Assembly (NCBI GenBank): GCA_965230005.1
Contig: OZ245934.1
Coordinates: 3,224,001-3,288,000, forward strand
From: SZUA-309 sp965230005
GTDB lineage: Bacteria > Pseudomonadota > Gammaproteobacteria > Pseudomonadales > Azotimanducaceae
Direction: 5' to 3'
Length of the DNA stretch: 64,000 nt
The position numbers were made by a program, and so were the translations under genes. Shown here piece after piece: positions 10,801-17,332 of this stretch. Position 1 is the stretch's first letter; each line of letters opens with the position of its first letter. A model generated the notes under the pieces. That model did no database searches, was not told the origin of the DNA, and saw nothing but the letters and a program-made list of their open reading frames with translations.

Positions 10801-11508
10801 CGCTGTCCGGAGCAGATAGTTGTGATCACTGGTGCCTTTCGGATAGAGGAACGTCAGGGCGTGAAAAGCGGCCACGGCCTGCACACCCATCTTGATGAAT
10901 TCCACATAGTCGTCGCCGGACAGTCCGGCGCGGGCGGCAGCGGCTCGCTCCTCCGGCGTTTCCCGACCCAGCTGCGCGAGCGTCGCTGCATCCGCGTCGT
11001 CATGGCGTACGGCTTTCTCGAGGCGATCGAGATAGATCACGTCATCGACCGTGTGATTACCCTCGAGGTAGAAGGTGCTGGCATCCACCTGATGCTTCCT
11101 GATCCAGCCGGCGAAGGCTTCGAAACCGAGATTGTTCCGGTGCGCTTCCACATAGCCTTCGCAGTTGCAGAGAATGAGGTCGAAGACGTGGCCGAGATCG
11201 CGCCACACGAGGCGGATGTAGGGTTCCCAGGGCCGATCAAAGTGCACGACCAACAGCAGCTGACCGTCCACGATGGAAATGGTCACACCGAGAATCGTCC
11301 GCAACCGGTCGACGATGTCGGAAAACGGCTTGAGGCGGCGGCTTTCGCGGGTGACCGCGCGCAGATCGGAGAACAGCTTGGTGAAGCTGCGCAGGCGGCT
11401 CTCGTAGCTGCGCGTCGCCAGGCCCAGCGTAAAACCCTGCCGGATCGGCATGAGCATGCAGATCTCGGACGGGCCCGCCAGACTCTTACTGCTGACCAGC
11501 TTCGACAT
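7861..11508 (-). CDS. DyP-type peroxidase / cytochrome P450 fusion protein
   Basis: One 1215-residue chain carries two haem enzymes. Residues 1 to about 295 are an N-terminal region I do not recognise. The DyP domain starts near NVQGGIASSYG (about 297) and has the catalytic GxxDG as FGFRDG (D491), the proximal haem histidine in FAHVRRANPR (H617) and the distal-arginine segment IVRRGMSYG (about 635-643). The P450 domain runs from about 800 to the end, with haem-ligand cysteine C1177 in THACPGQKLGMG. The P450 I-helix reads GYMPT (1058-1062), where an acid-threonine pair is usual, and the K-helix has ERTM (1110-1113) instead of ExxR. No signal peptide is visible, so it is probably cytosolic. The start ATG follows AGGAAGGAA. 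It is downstream of the 11629-12126 gene, probably in one operon. Domain identity is firm; reaction is unknown. Confidence 0.92.
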   Translation of the reverse strand: MSKLVSSKSLAGPSEICMLMPIRQGFTLGLATRSYESRLRSFTKLFSDLRAVTRESRRLKPFSDIVDRLRTILGVTISIVDGQLLLVVHFDRPWEPYIRLVWRDLGHVFDLILCNCEGYVEAHRNNLGFEAFAGWIRKHQVDASTFYLEGNHTVDDVIYLDRLEKAVRHDDADAATLAQLGRETPEERAAAARAGLSGDDYVEFIKMGVQAVAAFHALTFLYPKGTSDHNYLLRTARAILPPAEFPRQQDWDLSGLKEPALRQLQGVFYTELNWFELWPDEEQLPPPPEPGLPFDPHNVQGGIASSYGADVGCLVLLQVVEPASARRFLDGFAQQVSWGGTIGADGLYRNLAFTAEGLARLELPQAELAKLPAAFREGMAARAGLIGDLRHNHPDQWSLPERNWPRPKGRGKARARAGRWQTVNLEAVDVVIQLRRHSGQRGDRSGDDPELMAALDHLAEESAGALLILGYQSMYSQGSAQAPQEHFGFRDGISNPRLDPEHPDAPDVVPAGDLFLGQPNSRGDRLPEKWSEPLFKDGSFQVIRKLAQDVPALHEAVDANLDGRVKARARARDALLAKMMGRDKRGVPLADPEADIDDNSFDYDNDPHGERVPTFAHVRRANPRDRNAKDGMPRIVRRGMSYGPRYPEAGGKSGASAEADRGLIFQAYNASLDEQFEVINRWLTGDNRTAPYSRLSDPYLGVPERGERRVYRFADGGKLDLGERPFVRLCWGLYLFAPSRVGLSVIAGPRSGEPERDWKAEGLATIDRLTALEAQDRELAFRAWKRVLEEKESLDEESHRGIWQAVRERHNGVLRTPFGVLVGSAALVRQVLTTPADFSVAGYDERLSRCVGANYLGMDPPLHDEKATAANYCFHQITREEAFEATFERARGLLEGLSKVGGQATIPMLKYVDLTLAEVCKFFFGVPDQTTLLERGAGKDRRKDAAVEAGGEPPAVEMEVEVDGRKVRKVVPAPTSHCPHHVISSSRFVFQPQPSDPVDATATAEGRRLRRAMDSFVAALPQRPSDWGKPHLEKLFKTLKAEGLEADFSAVLLGALLGYMPTVQGNFLFSTRDWLRDRDFWRVQNEYLACRQQGRPEQAAAFETIAPWLERTMARRPIPAMIHRRATRDLTLGDLAIRQGEMLVVGLVSAAAESGFNDVSPAFGGNYEDEPKATHACPGQKLGMGTLLGMIAALFELEGTLRRAPSTSALLYDPP

Positions 11509-11628
11509 GGGTCGGTTCCTTCCTCAGATGTATCGCTCCCTGGCGCTCAGCGGTGCAGGCCGGACCTCGGGCCCGGAAAACTGCCAGGCGTCGCCGGAAG
11601 ATATCTGCCGCCGAGCGCGGCTTGCAAC

Positions 11629-12126
11629 TCAGGCGCGTCGGTCGCCGGAGGCGGGGAGTCTCGAGGCGGGCGAGCGGCGCCGCGGCAGCACCGCTTCCAT
11701 CGGTGGATGGCGACCTTCCCGCCGCCCGGCGATACGCGCCTGTGGTTCGGAGAGGAAGAAGCCGAGGGTGGAGTCGACGATCAGTTCGAGCACTTCGTGG
11801 GAGAGCGTCACAGTCCAGTCGCCGAGATCCGTAAACACGAAGCCAACGGGGATCTCAGCCGCGTTGATGGCGCAATAGCTGAGCGCCGCATTGATGCGCG
11901 GCCGGTCGACGAGAAACAGCGCCGCATCACCCTTGAGCGCTTCTGCTTCGATGACGTCGGGCTGGCCGGGCAACCGCTCCCGGCGATGCAGTTTGCAGTA
12001 GAAACCGGAGCCCCAGATCGGCACGTAGTCCTCGACCACCTGGCGGTTCACGGCCCGCAGGGCCAGACGGACATCCCGGTCATCGATGTCGCTGAAGTTA
12101 ATGATCGCCAGGTCTGGCAGGGCCAT
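11629..12126 (-). CDS. Hypothetical protein with an HEVLE motif, DyP-P450 partner
   Basis: The 165-residue protein begins MALPDLAIINFSDI. The start at 12126 has GGAAG about 5 nt upstream and is preferred over an in-frame ATG at 12159. I do not recognise the family. The clearest feature is TLSHEVLELIVDS near residue 115. It resembles the HExxE-like helix of some putative metalloproteases, but no third metal ligand is obvious. The C-terminal 30 residues are arginine- and proline-rich and look disordered. No signal peptide or membrane segment is seen. It is the first gene of an operon whose next gene, 120 nt downstream, is the DyP-P450 fusion, and it is divergent from a Crp/Fnr regulator. Confidence 0.7.
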   Translation of the reverse strand: MALPDLAIINFSDIDDRDVRLALRAVNRQVVEDYVPIWGSGFYCKLHRRERLPGQPDVIEAEALKGDAALFLVDRPRINAALSYCAINAAEIPVGFVFTDLGDWTVTLSHEVLELIVDSTLGFFLSEPQARIAGRREGRHPPMEAVLPRRRSPASRLPASGDRRA

Positions 12127-12185
12127 AGGACTTCCGAAACGTTTGCTGCGAGGTCTCATTGTCCGTCATGGCCGCAACCGGGGAA

Positions 12186-12199
12186 GTGCAATCCTGCAC
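12186..12199. promoter_or_regulatory. Palindrome GTGCA-N4-TGCAC in a divergent promoter region
   Basis: A perfect 5-4-5 inverted repeat lies between the HEVLE/DyP-P450 operon (start 12126) and the Crp/Fnr gene (start 12271). The 5-N4-5 geometry is that of FNR-type sites (TTGAT-N4-ATCAA), although the half-site differs. It is a candidate operator for the adjacent Crp/Fnr regulator, by position and geometry only. Confidence 0.35.
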
Positions 12200-12270
12200 C
12201 CCGATGTTTGTAATCTAGGCCCGGATCGGATACTAGGTGCGAGTCAGTCTCCGTGCAGGACGTCAGGTAA

Positions 12271-12954
12271 ATGGAACACCGGGTTGCTGCGACAACCCTC
12301 ACTCGCGTCGCTTCCCTCGGGGAGCTTCCCCCCACCGTTCTCGAACTCGTGGCCGCTGAGATGCAGAGTCAGCGCTACGAACGAGGCGAAACGGTGGTGC
12401 GCCACAACGACGCGAGTCGCGACTTCTACGTCATCATCAGCGGCAGCGTGCGTGTGTCGCTCGTTGGCACCACCGGACGCACGATCACCTACGACGTCCT
12501 GCCCGCCGGGGAGATGTTCGGCGAGGTCTCTGCGGTGGATGGCAACGGACGCAGTGCCACCGTGGTCGCCGAGGAAGAAGCGGTACTCGGGCGCCTGTCG
12601 TCATCGAGCTTTCTCGATCTCGCCGCCCGGTCGCCGGAGTTTGCCCTCGTGATCCTGAAGCGACTTGCCCGCCTGAACCGGCGCCTGACGAATCGACTCT
12701 TCGAGTACCACGCCTACGACGTCCGGGGCCGGGTCTATCAGGAACTGCTGCGCCTTTCTGAGGGCAAGGACGGTGAGCCGATCTCGATCACCGACCGCGA
12801 CATGGCCAGCCGGGTCGGCACCACCCGGGAAAACGTATCGAGAATTCACGGCGGACTCCGCGAGGAAGGCCTCATCAGCCGCGACAAGTCCCGCCTTACG
12901 GTGCTCGACCGGCAGCGCATCGAAGCGCTGCTGCCGGACTGCGAGTTCGGCTGA
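12271..12954 (+). CDS. Crp/Fnr family transcriptional regulator
   Basis: The 227-residue protein has an N-terminal cyclic-nucleotide-binding beta-roll and a C-terminal winged helix. The phosphate-binding cassette reads GEMFGEVSAVDGNGRSATV. It keeps the glycine-glutamate and the arginine-serine-alanine that contact cyclic nucleotide in CRP. The recognition helix is TTRENVSRIHGGL, with the R-E...S/G-R pattern of Crp/Fnr proteins. There is no N-terminal cysteine cluster, so it is not an FNR-type Fe-S sensor. It is divergent from the HEVLE/DyP-P450 operon and may control it. Nucleotide binding is inferred from the cassette. Confidence 0.92.
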   Translation: MEHRVAATTLTRVASLGELPPTVLELVAAEMQSQRYERGETVVRHNDASRDFYVIISGSVRVSLVGTTGRTITYDVLPAGEMFGEVSAVDGNGRSATVVAEEEAVLGRLSSSSFLDLAARSPEFALVILKRLARLNRRLTNRLFEYHAYDVRGRVYQELLRLSEGKDGEPISITDRDMASRVGTTRENVSRIHGGLREEGLISRDKSRLTVLDRQRIEALLPDCEFG

Positions 12955-13005
12955 TTTCGCCGAAGCGGCGGCGGTCTATGGGACCGGCAAGCCGCTGCAG
13001 GCGCG

Positions 13006-14673
13006 CTACATCCAGGTTTCAGCCTCGGCCGCGGTCATGGGCATGCTGTAGTAGGCGCCCTGCACCTCATTGCAGTTCTGATCCATGAGCAGCTGAACCT
13101 GCTCGTCTGTCTCCACGCCCTCAGCCACCACGTTGAGGCTCAGAATGTGCGACAGGGTGATGATGCCCGAGGTGATCGCGGCGCTGTTCCAGTCACCGGT
13201 GATGTTGCGGATGAATGAGCGATCGATCTTCACCGTGTCGATGGGCATGCGCTGCAGATAGCTCAGCGACGAATAGCCCGTGCCGAAGTCGTCGAGAGAA
13301 ACCTTCACACCCACGTAGCGGAGGTTCTCGAGCACCTTCGTCGACGACTCCAGATCTTCGATAACCGCGCTCTCCGTAATCTCGAACTCGAGATTGCGCG
13401 GCGGGACTTCGTACTCGAGGAGCTGCTCGGTCACGAAGTTCGCGAAATCCGTCCGCAGGAAATCCTGAGCAGAAAGATTCACCGCAATGGGCGGCGGGCT
13501 GATGCCGGCCGCGACCCAATTGCGGATCTGTGCGCAGACCTGACCCACCACCCACCGGGTGATGTCACTGATGATCCCGAGCTCTTCCGCCAGGGGTATG
13601 AAGCGATCCGGCGGCACCTGACCCAGTTCAGCGTCTTCCCAGCGCAGCAGCGCTTCGAAGCCGACCACCTTGTTCGTTTCCAGTGAAACCTTCGGCTGAA
13701 ACAGGAGCTGGAAGGCGCCGTCTGCCACCGCCGCTCGCAGGCGGCTTTCCAGGGCGAAGCGGTCGGCGATCTGGTCGTTGAGCGACTGGGCAAAAAATCC
13801 GAGCTGACCGAGCCGATGATCCGGCGCAAAGGTCAGGGCCGAGACGGCGTTACGGACCAGCAGCTCGTCTCCGGTTCCGTCCTCCGGATAGAGACTGATA
13901 CCCACCCTGGGGGCGGGGGTGATCCTATGTTCGCCAATCTCCATGGGTTCGGCGACTGCGTCCAGGAGCCGTTGTACGATTCCAGTGACGTCCTGAATGT
14001 GCAGGAACTCCGAAAGCAGCACCAGGAACCGATCGCCTTCGAGGCGGGTCAGCATGCGTTCATCGGGCAGCGGCACCATCTGCGGCGCCTGACCCACCAC
14101 GTCGTAGCTTCGGAGCTCCCGCACCATCCGCCGGCTAGCCTCACTGAGGAGCGCCTGGATGCCGTCCTGATCGAGCACACCCTGCAGCCGTCCGAGGCTC
14201 TTCAGATCTACCGCAAGGACCGCAAGCCGGCGCCCATAGCGCTCTGCATGACGGAGCTGGAACGCGAGGTAGCGCTGAAAGAACTCGTAGTTCGGCAGAT
14301 CCGTGAGCCGATCGTAGTAGGCAAGGCGATCCAGCTCGGCGCGCACTTCCTTGAGCTCCGAGCGCTGGGCGGCGAGAACCATTGCCGTATCGGCGAGGCG
14401 GTTCAGGCGCAGGGTCAGCAGACTGTCGCTGACAGGCCGGAACACGAAGTCGATGAGCGGGTTGGCTCGCAGCTCAGGGCTGAATGCGTCCATCTCCGCT
14501 TCATCGATTTTCAGGACGCAGGCGTCTCCGGAATCACTCGCCGCCTGCACCTGTGCCAGAAGCGCCTCCAGATCTGCCTCGATGCTCGAATCGAGAACCA
14601 GCAGCTTCGGCGGCCTGGCCGCGGGTCCTCGGCGCTGCATTTGTGCGCCCAACCGGTCTGTTGCGAGTTCCAC
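13006..14673 (-). CDS. Degenerate GGDEF / intact EAL c-di-GMP phosphodiesterase
   Basis: The 555-residue protein has an N-terminal receiver-like segment (KLLVLDSS, about residues 20-110), a GGDEF domain and an EAL domain. The GGDEF signature is LEGDRFLVLL, so the active site is broken and diguanylate cyclase activity is unlikely. The EAL domain is complete: EALLRW, NLSAQDF, EFEITES, DDFGTGYSS, KIDRSF and AEGVE are all present. It should hydrolyse c-di-GMP. The frame extends upstream into the repeat region of the preceding gene, but a GTG at 14673, 4 nt after that gene's TAG with GAGGAT upstream, is a better start. An ATG at 14640 is another option. It is the last gene of the 17141-13006 operon. 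Confidence 0.9.
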   Translation of the reverse strand: MELATDRLGAQMQRRGPAARPPKLLVLDSSIEADLEALLAQVQAASDSGDACVLKIDEAEMDAFSPELRANPLIDFVFRPVSDSLLTLRLNRLADTAMVLAAQRSELKEVRAELDRLAYYDRLTDLPNYEFFQRYLAFQLRHAERYGRRLAVLAVDLKSLGRLQGVLDQDGIQALLSEASRRMVRELRSYDVVGQAPQMVPLPDERMLTRLEGDRFLVLLSEFLHIQDVTGIVQRLLDAVAEPMEIGEHRITPAPRVGISLYPEDGTGDELLVRNAVSALTFAPDHRLGQLGFFAQSLNDQIADRFALESRLRAAVADGAFQLLFQPKVSLETNKVVGFEALLRWEDAELGQVPPDRFIPLAEELGIISDITRWVVGQVCAQIRNWVAAGISPPPIAVNLSAQDFLRTDFANFVTEQLLEYEVPPRNLEFEITESAVIEDLESSTKVLENLRYVGVKVSLDDFGTGYSSLSYLQRMPIDTVKIDRSFIRNITGDWNSAAITSGIITLSHILSLNVVAEGVETDEQVQLLMDQNCNEVQGAYYSMPMTAAEAETWM

Positions 14674-14677
14674 GCGA

Positions 14678-16135
14678 CTAATCCTCGTCGTCCTCGTCCC
14701 AGCCACGGGCGTCGTCCCAGCCACGGGCGTCGTCCCAGCCACGGGCGTCGTCCCAGCCACGGGCGTCGGCAACCACCTCAGCGCTTTCGACTTCCCCATC
14801 GTCGTCGTAGCGGAGGGTCATCCGATCACCGGCCTTCATGAGGAAGCGAAGTTTCCAGGCGGCGACCCGTTCGCCGTTGTAAAAGGCTTCCCGAGCGCTG
14901 AAGACACCCGCCTGGCGCCGCTCGAGGAGCTTCGGCAGATCCCACCAGCGGTGTTCCTCAACGAGCGCCCGCAGCACCTGGCGCAGCTCGCCGTCGCGGC
15001 GCACCTTCCGGGCTCTGAGCACGCCTCCGACCTTTTCCACCACCAGGCTGACCGCATCGTGCGCGCCGAGCGTGTCCGGCGACAGCCAGCGATAGCCGTC
15101 CCGGTCGTCGCGCAGGGTCGTGCGCTCGTCGAGCAGCACGGTGACACCACCAACGGTAATCGCAGCGCCATTACCGTGGACGGCCTCGATGTTGCCATCC
15201 ACGCGGAACCGCTCTGGGCGATCCATGCGCAGCTCCTTGACCGTGAACTCGCCGCTCGGCCGCAGCAGTCCCTGCGCCGTCGCCCGGCGTCCCGCCACGA
15301 GACTCACCGAGACCTCCTCATCAAGGATCAGCACATGCTCGCGGATCTTCCAGACACCGCCTTCGTTGCTCAACACACCCTGAATGGTGCCGGGCAGATC
15401 GGTGATGTCCCGATCTGTCTGGCGGACCAGGCGCAGAGCCCTCAGGGTCCCTCTGTCGGGGTAGTTGCCGACGTACTCACCGAGCGCGTGGATCCACTCA
15501 CCCGCTTCGAGGGTTTCCCCATTCAGGTCAATGCCGAGCGCCGATGCGTCGATGGTGACACCGCCAACCATCAGTCGGTCACCGTCGACGGCCTCGATGC
15601 GTCCGGAGAGCACCTGCTCGGGCCGGGTAACGCGATCCACGGCACTCGCGAGGAGCGTGCCGTCAGGCAGCCACTCGGCGCTGATGGCCACCGACACCCC
15701 GGTTTCGAGGCTGTGGATGTCGGCACCATGGATCCAGGTGTCGGCATCGGTACGGACCCGCTGCCCGAAGATCTGGAGCTCGAGAACCTGCATGTCTTCA
15801 TCGACGACGGTGACCGCTTCCAGCTCACCCGCGAGCGTGTCGTAGTAGTCGATGGACCAGGCCTCGAGGGTCTCTCCATCAGCCCGGTAACTGACGTGAT
15901 AGCCAACCTTGAGATCAGCCTCGAGAGCCTGACGCCCGTTCAGCCGGATGGCAGCGTTGTCGGTCTGGTAGTGCACGCCATCAATGACGACACTTCGGAA
16001 TTTGGCGACGATGCCTGACCCACCCACGCCATCGGCCCAACCAGGGCCACCGATGCCGATCGCCGCGGTGACGAGCACAAAGCCTGCCAGGATTCTCGCT
16101 AACGGTTTCATGTACATCTCCATCGCGCGGCTCAT
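14678..16135 (-). CDS. Secreted DUF5666 domain protein with C-terminal ARGWDD repeats
   Basis: The 485-residue protein has a signal peptide (KPLARILAGFVLVTAAIGIGGPGWA). It then contains several repeated beta-rich units typical of DUF5666, for example the phrases GSGIVAKFRSVVIDGV, LSGRIEAVDGDRLMVGGV and VDGNIEAVHGNGAAITVGGV. It ends in four ARGWD(D/E) repeats and an acidic tail. Function of DUF5666 is not known; the fold is OB-like by reputation and the protein should be exported. Its ATG overlaps the TGA of the DUF6502 gene (ATGA), a pairing seen elsewhere in proteobacteria, so the two probably act together. Confidence 0.88.
   Translation of the reverse strand: MSRAMEMYMKPLARILAGFVLVTAAIGIGGPGWADGVGGSGIVAKFRSVVIDGVHYQTDNAAIRLNGRQALEADLKVGYHVSYRADGETLEAWSIDYYDTLAGELEAVTVVDEDMQVLELQIFGQRVRTDADTWIHGADIHSLETGVSVAISAEWLPDGTLLASAVDRVTRPEQVLSGRIEAVDGDRLMVGGVTIDASALGIDLNGETLEAGEWIHALGEYVGNYPDRGTLRALRLVRQTDRDITDLPGTIQGVLSNEGGVWKIREHVLILDEEVSVSLVAGRRATAQGLLRPSGEFTVKELRMDRPERFRVDGNIEAVHGNGAAITVGGVTVLLDERTTLRDDRDGYRWLSPDTLGAHDAVSLVVEKVGGVLRARKVRRDGELRQVLRALVEEHRWWDLPKLLERRQAGVFSAREAFYNGERVAAWKLRFLMKAGDRMTLRYDDDGEVESAEVVADARGWDDARGWDDARGWDDARGWDEDDED
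14699..14768. repeat. 18-bp tandem repeat, about four copies
   Basis: Four near-identical 18-bp units (GTCGTCCCAGCCACGGGC on the + strand) encode the ARGWDD repeats at the C-terminus of the DUF5666 protein. Because the unit is a multiple of three, copy-number change would lengthen or shorten the tail without a frameshift. Confidence 0.9.
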
Positions 16136-16941
16136 TCCTTTCCGAGCTCTGACGACCAGGTTTCAACTTCGTAAATACCGAGTCCCAACCTCATTGTTGG
16201 CTCGTCTGCGGTCGCGGTGGCTTTCTTTTCGGCCAGCCAGCGATCCAGCTCCTCGAGCGTCCGCTGCCCCCAACGGGCAGATAAGGAGCGAAAGTCTTCG
16301 AGATAGCGGGTCGGCACATCGTCGTAGATGACCTGCCGCTGAAAACGGGCATGCTCACGCTGGTGAGTCATGTTGTGATCAAAGGTGTTCAGAAGATCCT
16401 CGACGTGGGCACCGAGATAGCCGAGGAGCTCCTCGGATGCGCCGTCAGGCACGTAGCCGCGCGAGAGCAGCGTCAGCCGCTTATCGGCTTCTTCCCGAAG
16501 CACGCCGATACGGATGAGCTCGTCGGCGACCGCCCGGGCGGGCATGTCGCCGCTGTGCCTGCGCACGAGTTCGCTGAAACTCCTGTCACCGAGGAAAGCG
16601 AGCGAGGCGGGGTCACCCTTCTCGTCCTGAAAATCCACTTCCCGTACCCAGGCGGAGAGCACACGCTCCGCTCGATTGTGGGGTACGACCGCGGGATCGG
16701 TGCCACTCACGGGGAGCTTCAGCTGCCGCGCGACCTCCTTCCGGTTCAATCCCGTCAGCACGCCGATCCGGGAAGTCGTCTGCTTCTTGCCCTCGAGCAC
16801 GAAGTCTTTTTCCGCAACGTCCACATACACCCGCCGGGCAATGTCTTCGAAGGCTTCCACCGTCATGCCCTGGCGCAGAAGAATGCGAACCAGCGGCCGG
16901 AGCAGTCGGAACAGCGCTTCGACGAGTGCCTGCTGTGCCAT
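16132..16941 (-). CDS. DUF6502 family protein
   Basis: The 269-residue protein opens with an N-terminal region typical of DUF6502: LLRPLVRILLRQGMTVEAFEDIARR, then FVLEGKKQTTSRIGVLTGLNRKEVARQL. That second part looks like a helix-turn-helix (GVLTGLNRKEV). No signal peptide is visible. A DNA-binding or regulatory role is suggested by the HTH-like part but not established. It overlaps the downstream DUF5666 gene by 4 nt, and a 62-residue CxxC protein lies 11 nt upstream, so the three form a compact operon. Confidence 0.85.
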   Translation of the reverse strand: MAQQALVEALFRLLRPLVRILLRQGMTVEAFEDIARRVYVDVAEKDFVLEGKKQTTSRIGVLTGLNRKEVARQLKLPVSGTDPAVVPHNRAERVLSAWVREVDFQDEKGDPASLAFLGDRSFSELVRRHSGDMPARAVADELIRIGVLREEADKRLTLLSRGYVPDGASEELLGYLGAHVEDLLNTFDHNMTHQREHARFQRQVIYDDVPTRYLEDFRSLSARWGQRTLEELDRWLAEKKATATADEPTMRLGLGIYEVETWSSELGKE

Positions 16942-16952
16942 TGGTCCAGCGC

Positions 16953-17141
16953 CTACCGGGCCATGAGTTTGATGAGGCGGGAGTGGGTCATGTCGTCGAG
17001 GTGGACAATCTCCCGGGCCGAGGGATCGTAGCTTTTCAGCCTGAGCTTTCTGAGCCCCTGCAGCTGTCGGATCTCCTCCATGAGGGCGAAGCTCGGGCAG
17101 GTCGTGCAGACCTCACGCTCGATACGACTGAGTGCTTTCAT
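16953..17141 (-). CDS. Small CxxC protein, first gene of DUF6502 operon
   Basis: This 62-residue protein starts MKALSRIEREVCTTCPSFALMEEI and has a strong GGAGG ribosome-binding site 7 nt before its ATG at 17141. A longer open frame continues upstream, but it has low-complexity, shadow-like composition and no start signal. The protein has one CTTC motif and a charged C-terminal half. I do not recognise it. Its strong initiation site and its 11-nt spacing to DUF6502 support a real gene. It faces the palindrome-rich region 17231-17348. Confidence 0.7.
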   Translation of the reverse strand: MKALSRIEREVCTTCPSFALMEEIRQLQGLRKLRLKSYDPSAREIVHLDDMTHSRLIKLMAR

Positions 17142-17230
17142 CCTGTCCTCCCGCGGATGTGTCCCCGCTCTTACTGCTTCGTCTCTCTGCCGGGTCCCGC
17201 CATGGCCGGCGGAACTCTGTCGGCGCCACT

Positions 17231-17250
17231 TTTGGGACATCCATCCCAAA
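17231..17250. promoter_or_regulatory. Palindrome TTTGGGA-N6-TCCCAAA
   Basis: A perfect 7-bp inverted repeat with a 6-bp spacer, 90 bp upstream of the CxxC gene start. A second copy of the same TTTGGG-N8-CCCAAA pattern begins exactly 28 bp further on. This is the size and symmetry expected of a dimeric regulator's operator. The regulator is not identified. Confidence 0.55.
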
Positions 17251-17258
17251 CCGGACGT

Positions 17259-17278
17259 TTTGGGAAAAACTACCCAAA
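17259..17278. promoter_or_regulatory. Second palindrome TTTGGG-N8-CCCAAA
   Basis: The same outer half-sites and spacing as at 17231-17250, with a different A-rich centre. Conservation of half-sites but not of the centre points to protein binding, not chance. Between them the two sites span less than 50 bp. Confidence 0.55.
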
Positions 17279-17332
17279 TGAAGACGGACGGTCCAGTTCC
17301 GAATTGTGCAAACGATGTAAATCCGCCCGAAC

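Noticed and set aside
10330..12213. 627-codon open frame on the plus strand
   Set aside because: Runs antisense through the DyP-P450 fusion and HEVLE gene, both of which have clear motifs on the other strand.
14351..16018. 555-codon open frame on the plus strand
   Set aside because: Antisense to the DUF5666 gene; no recognisable domains.
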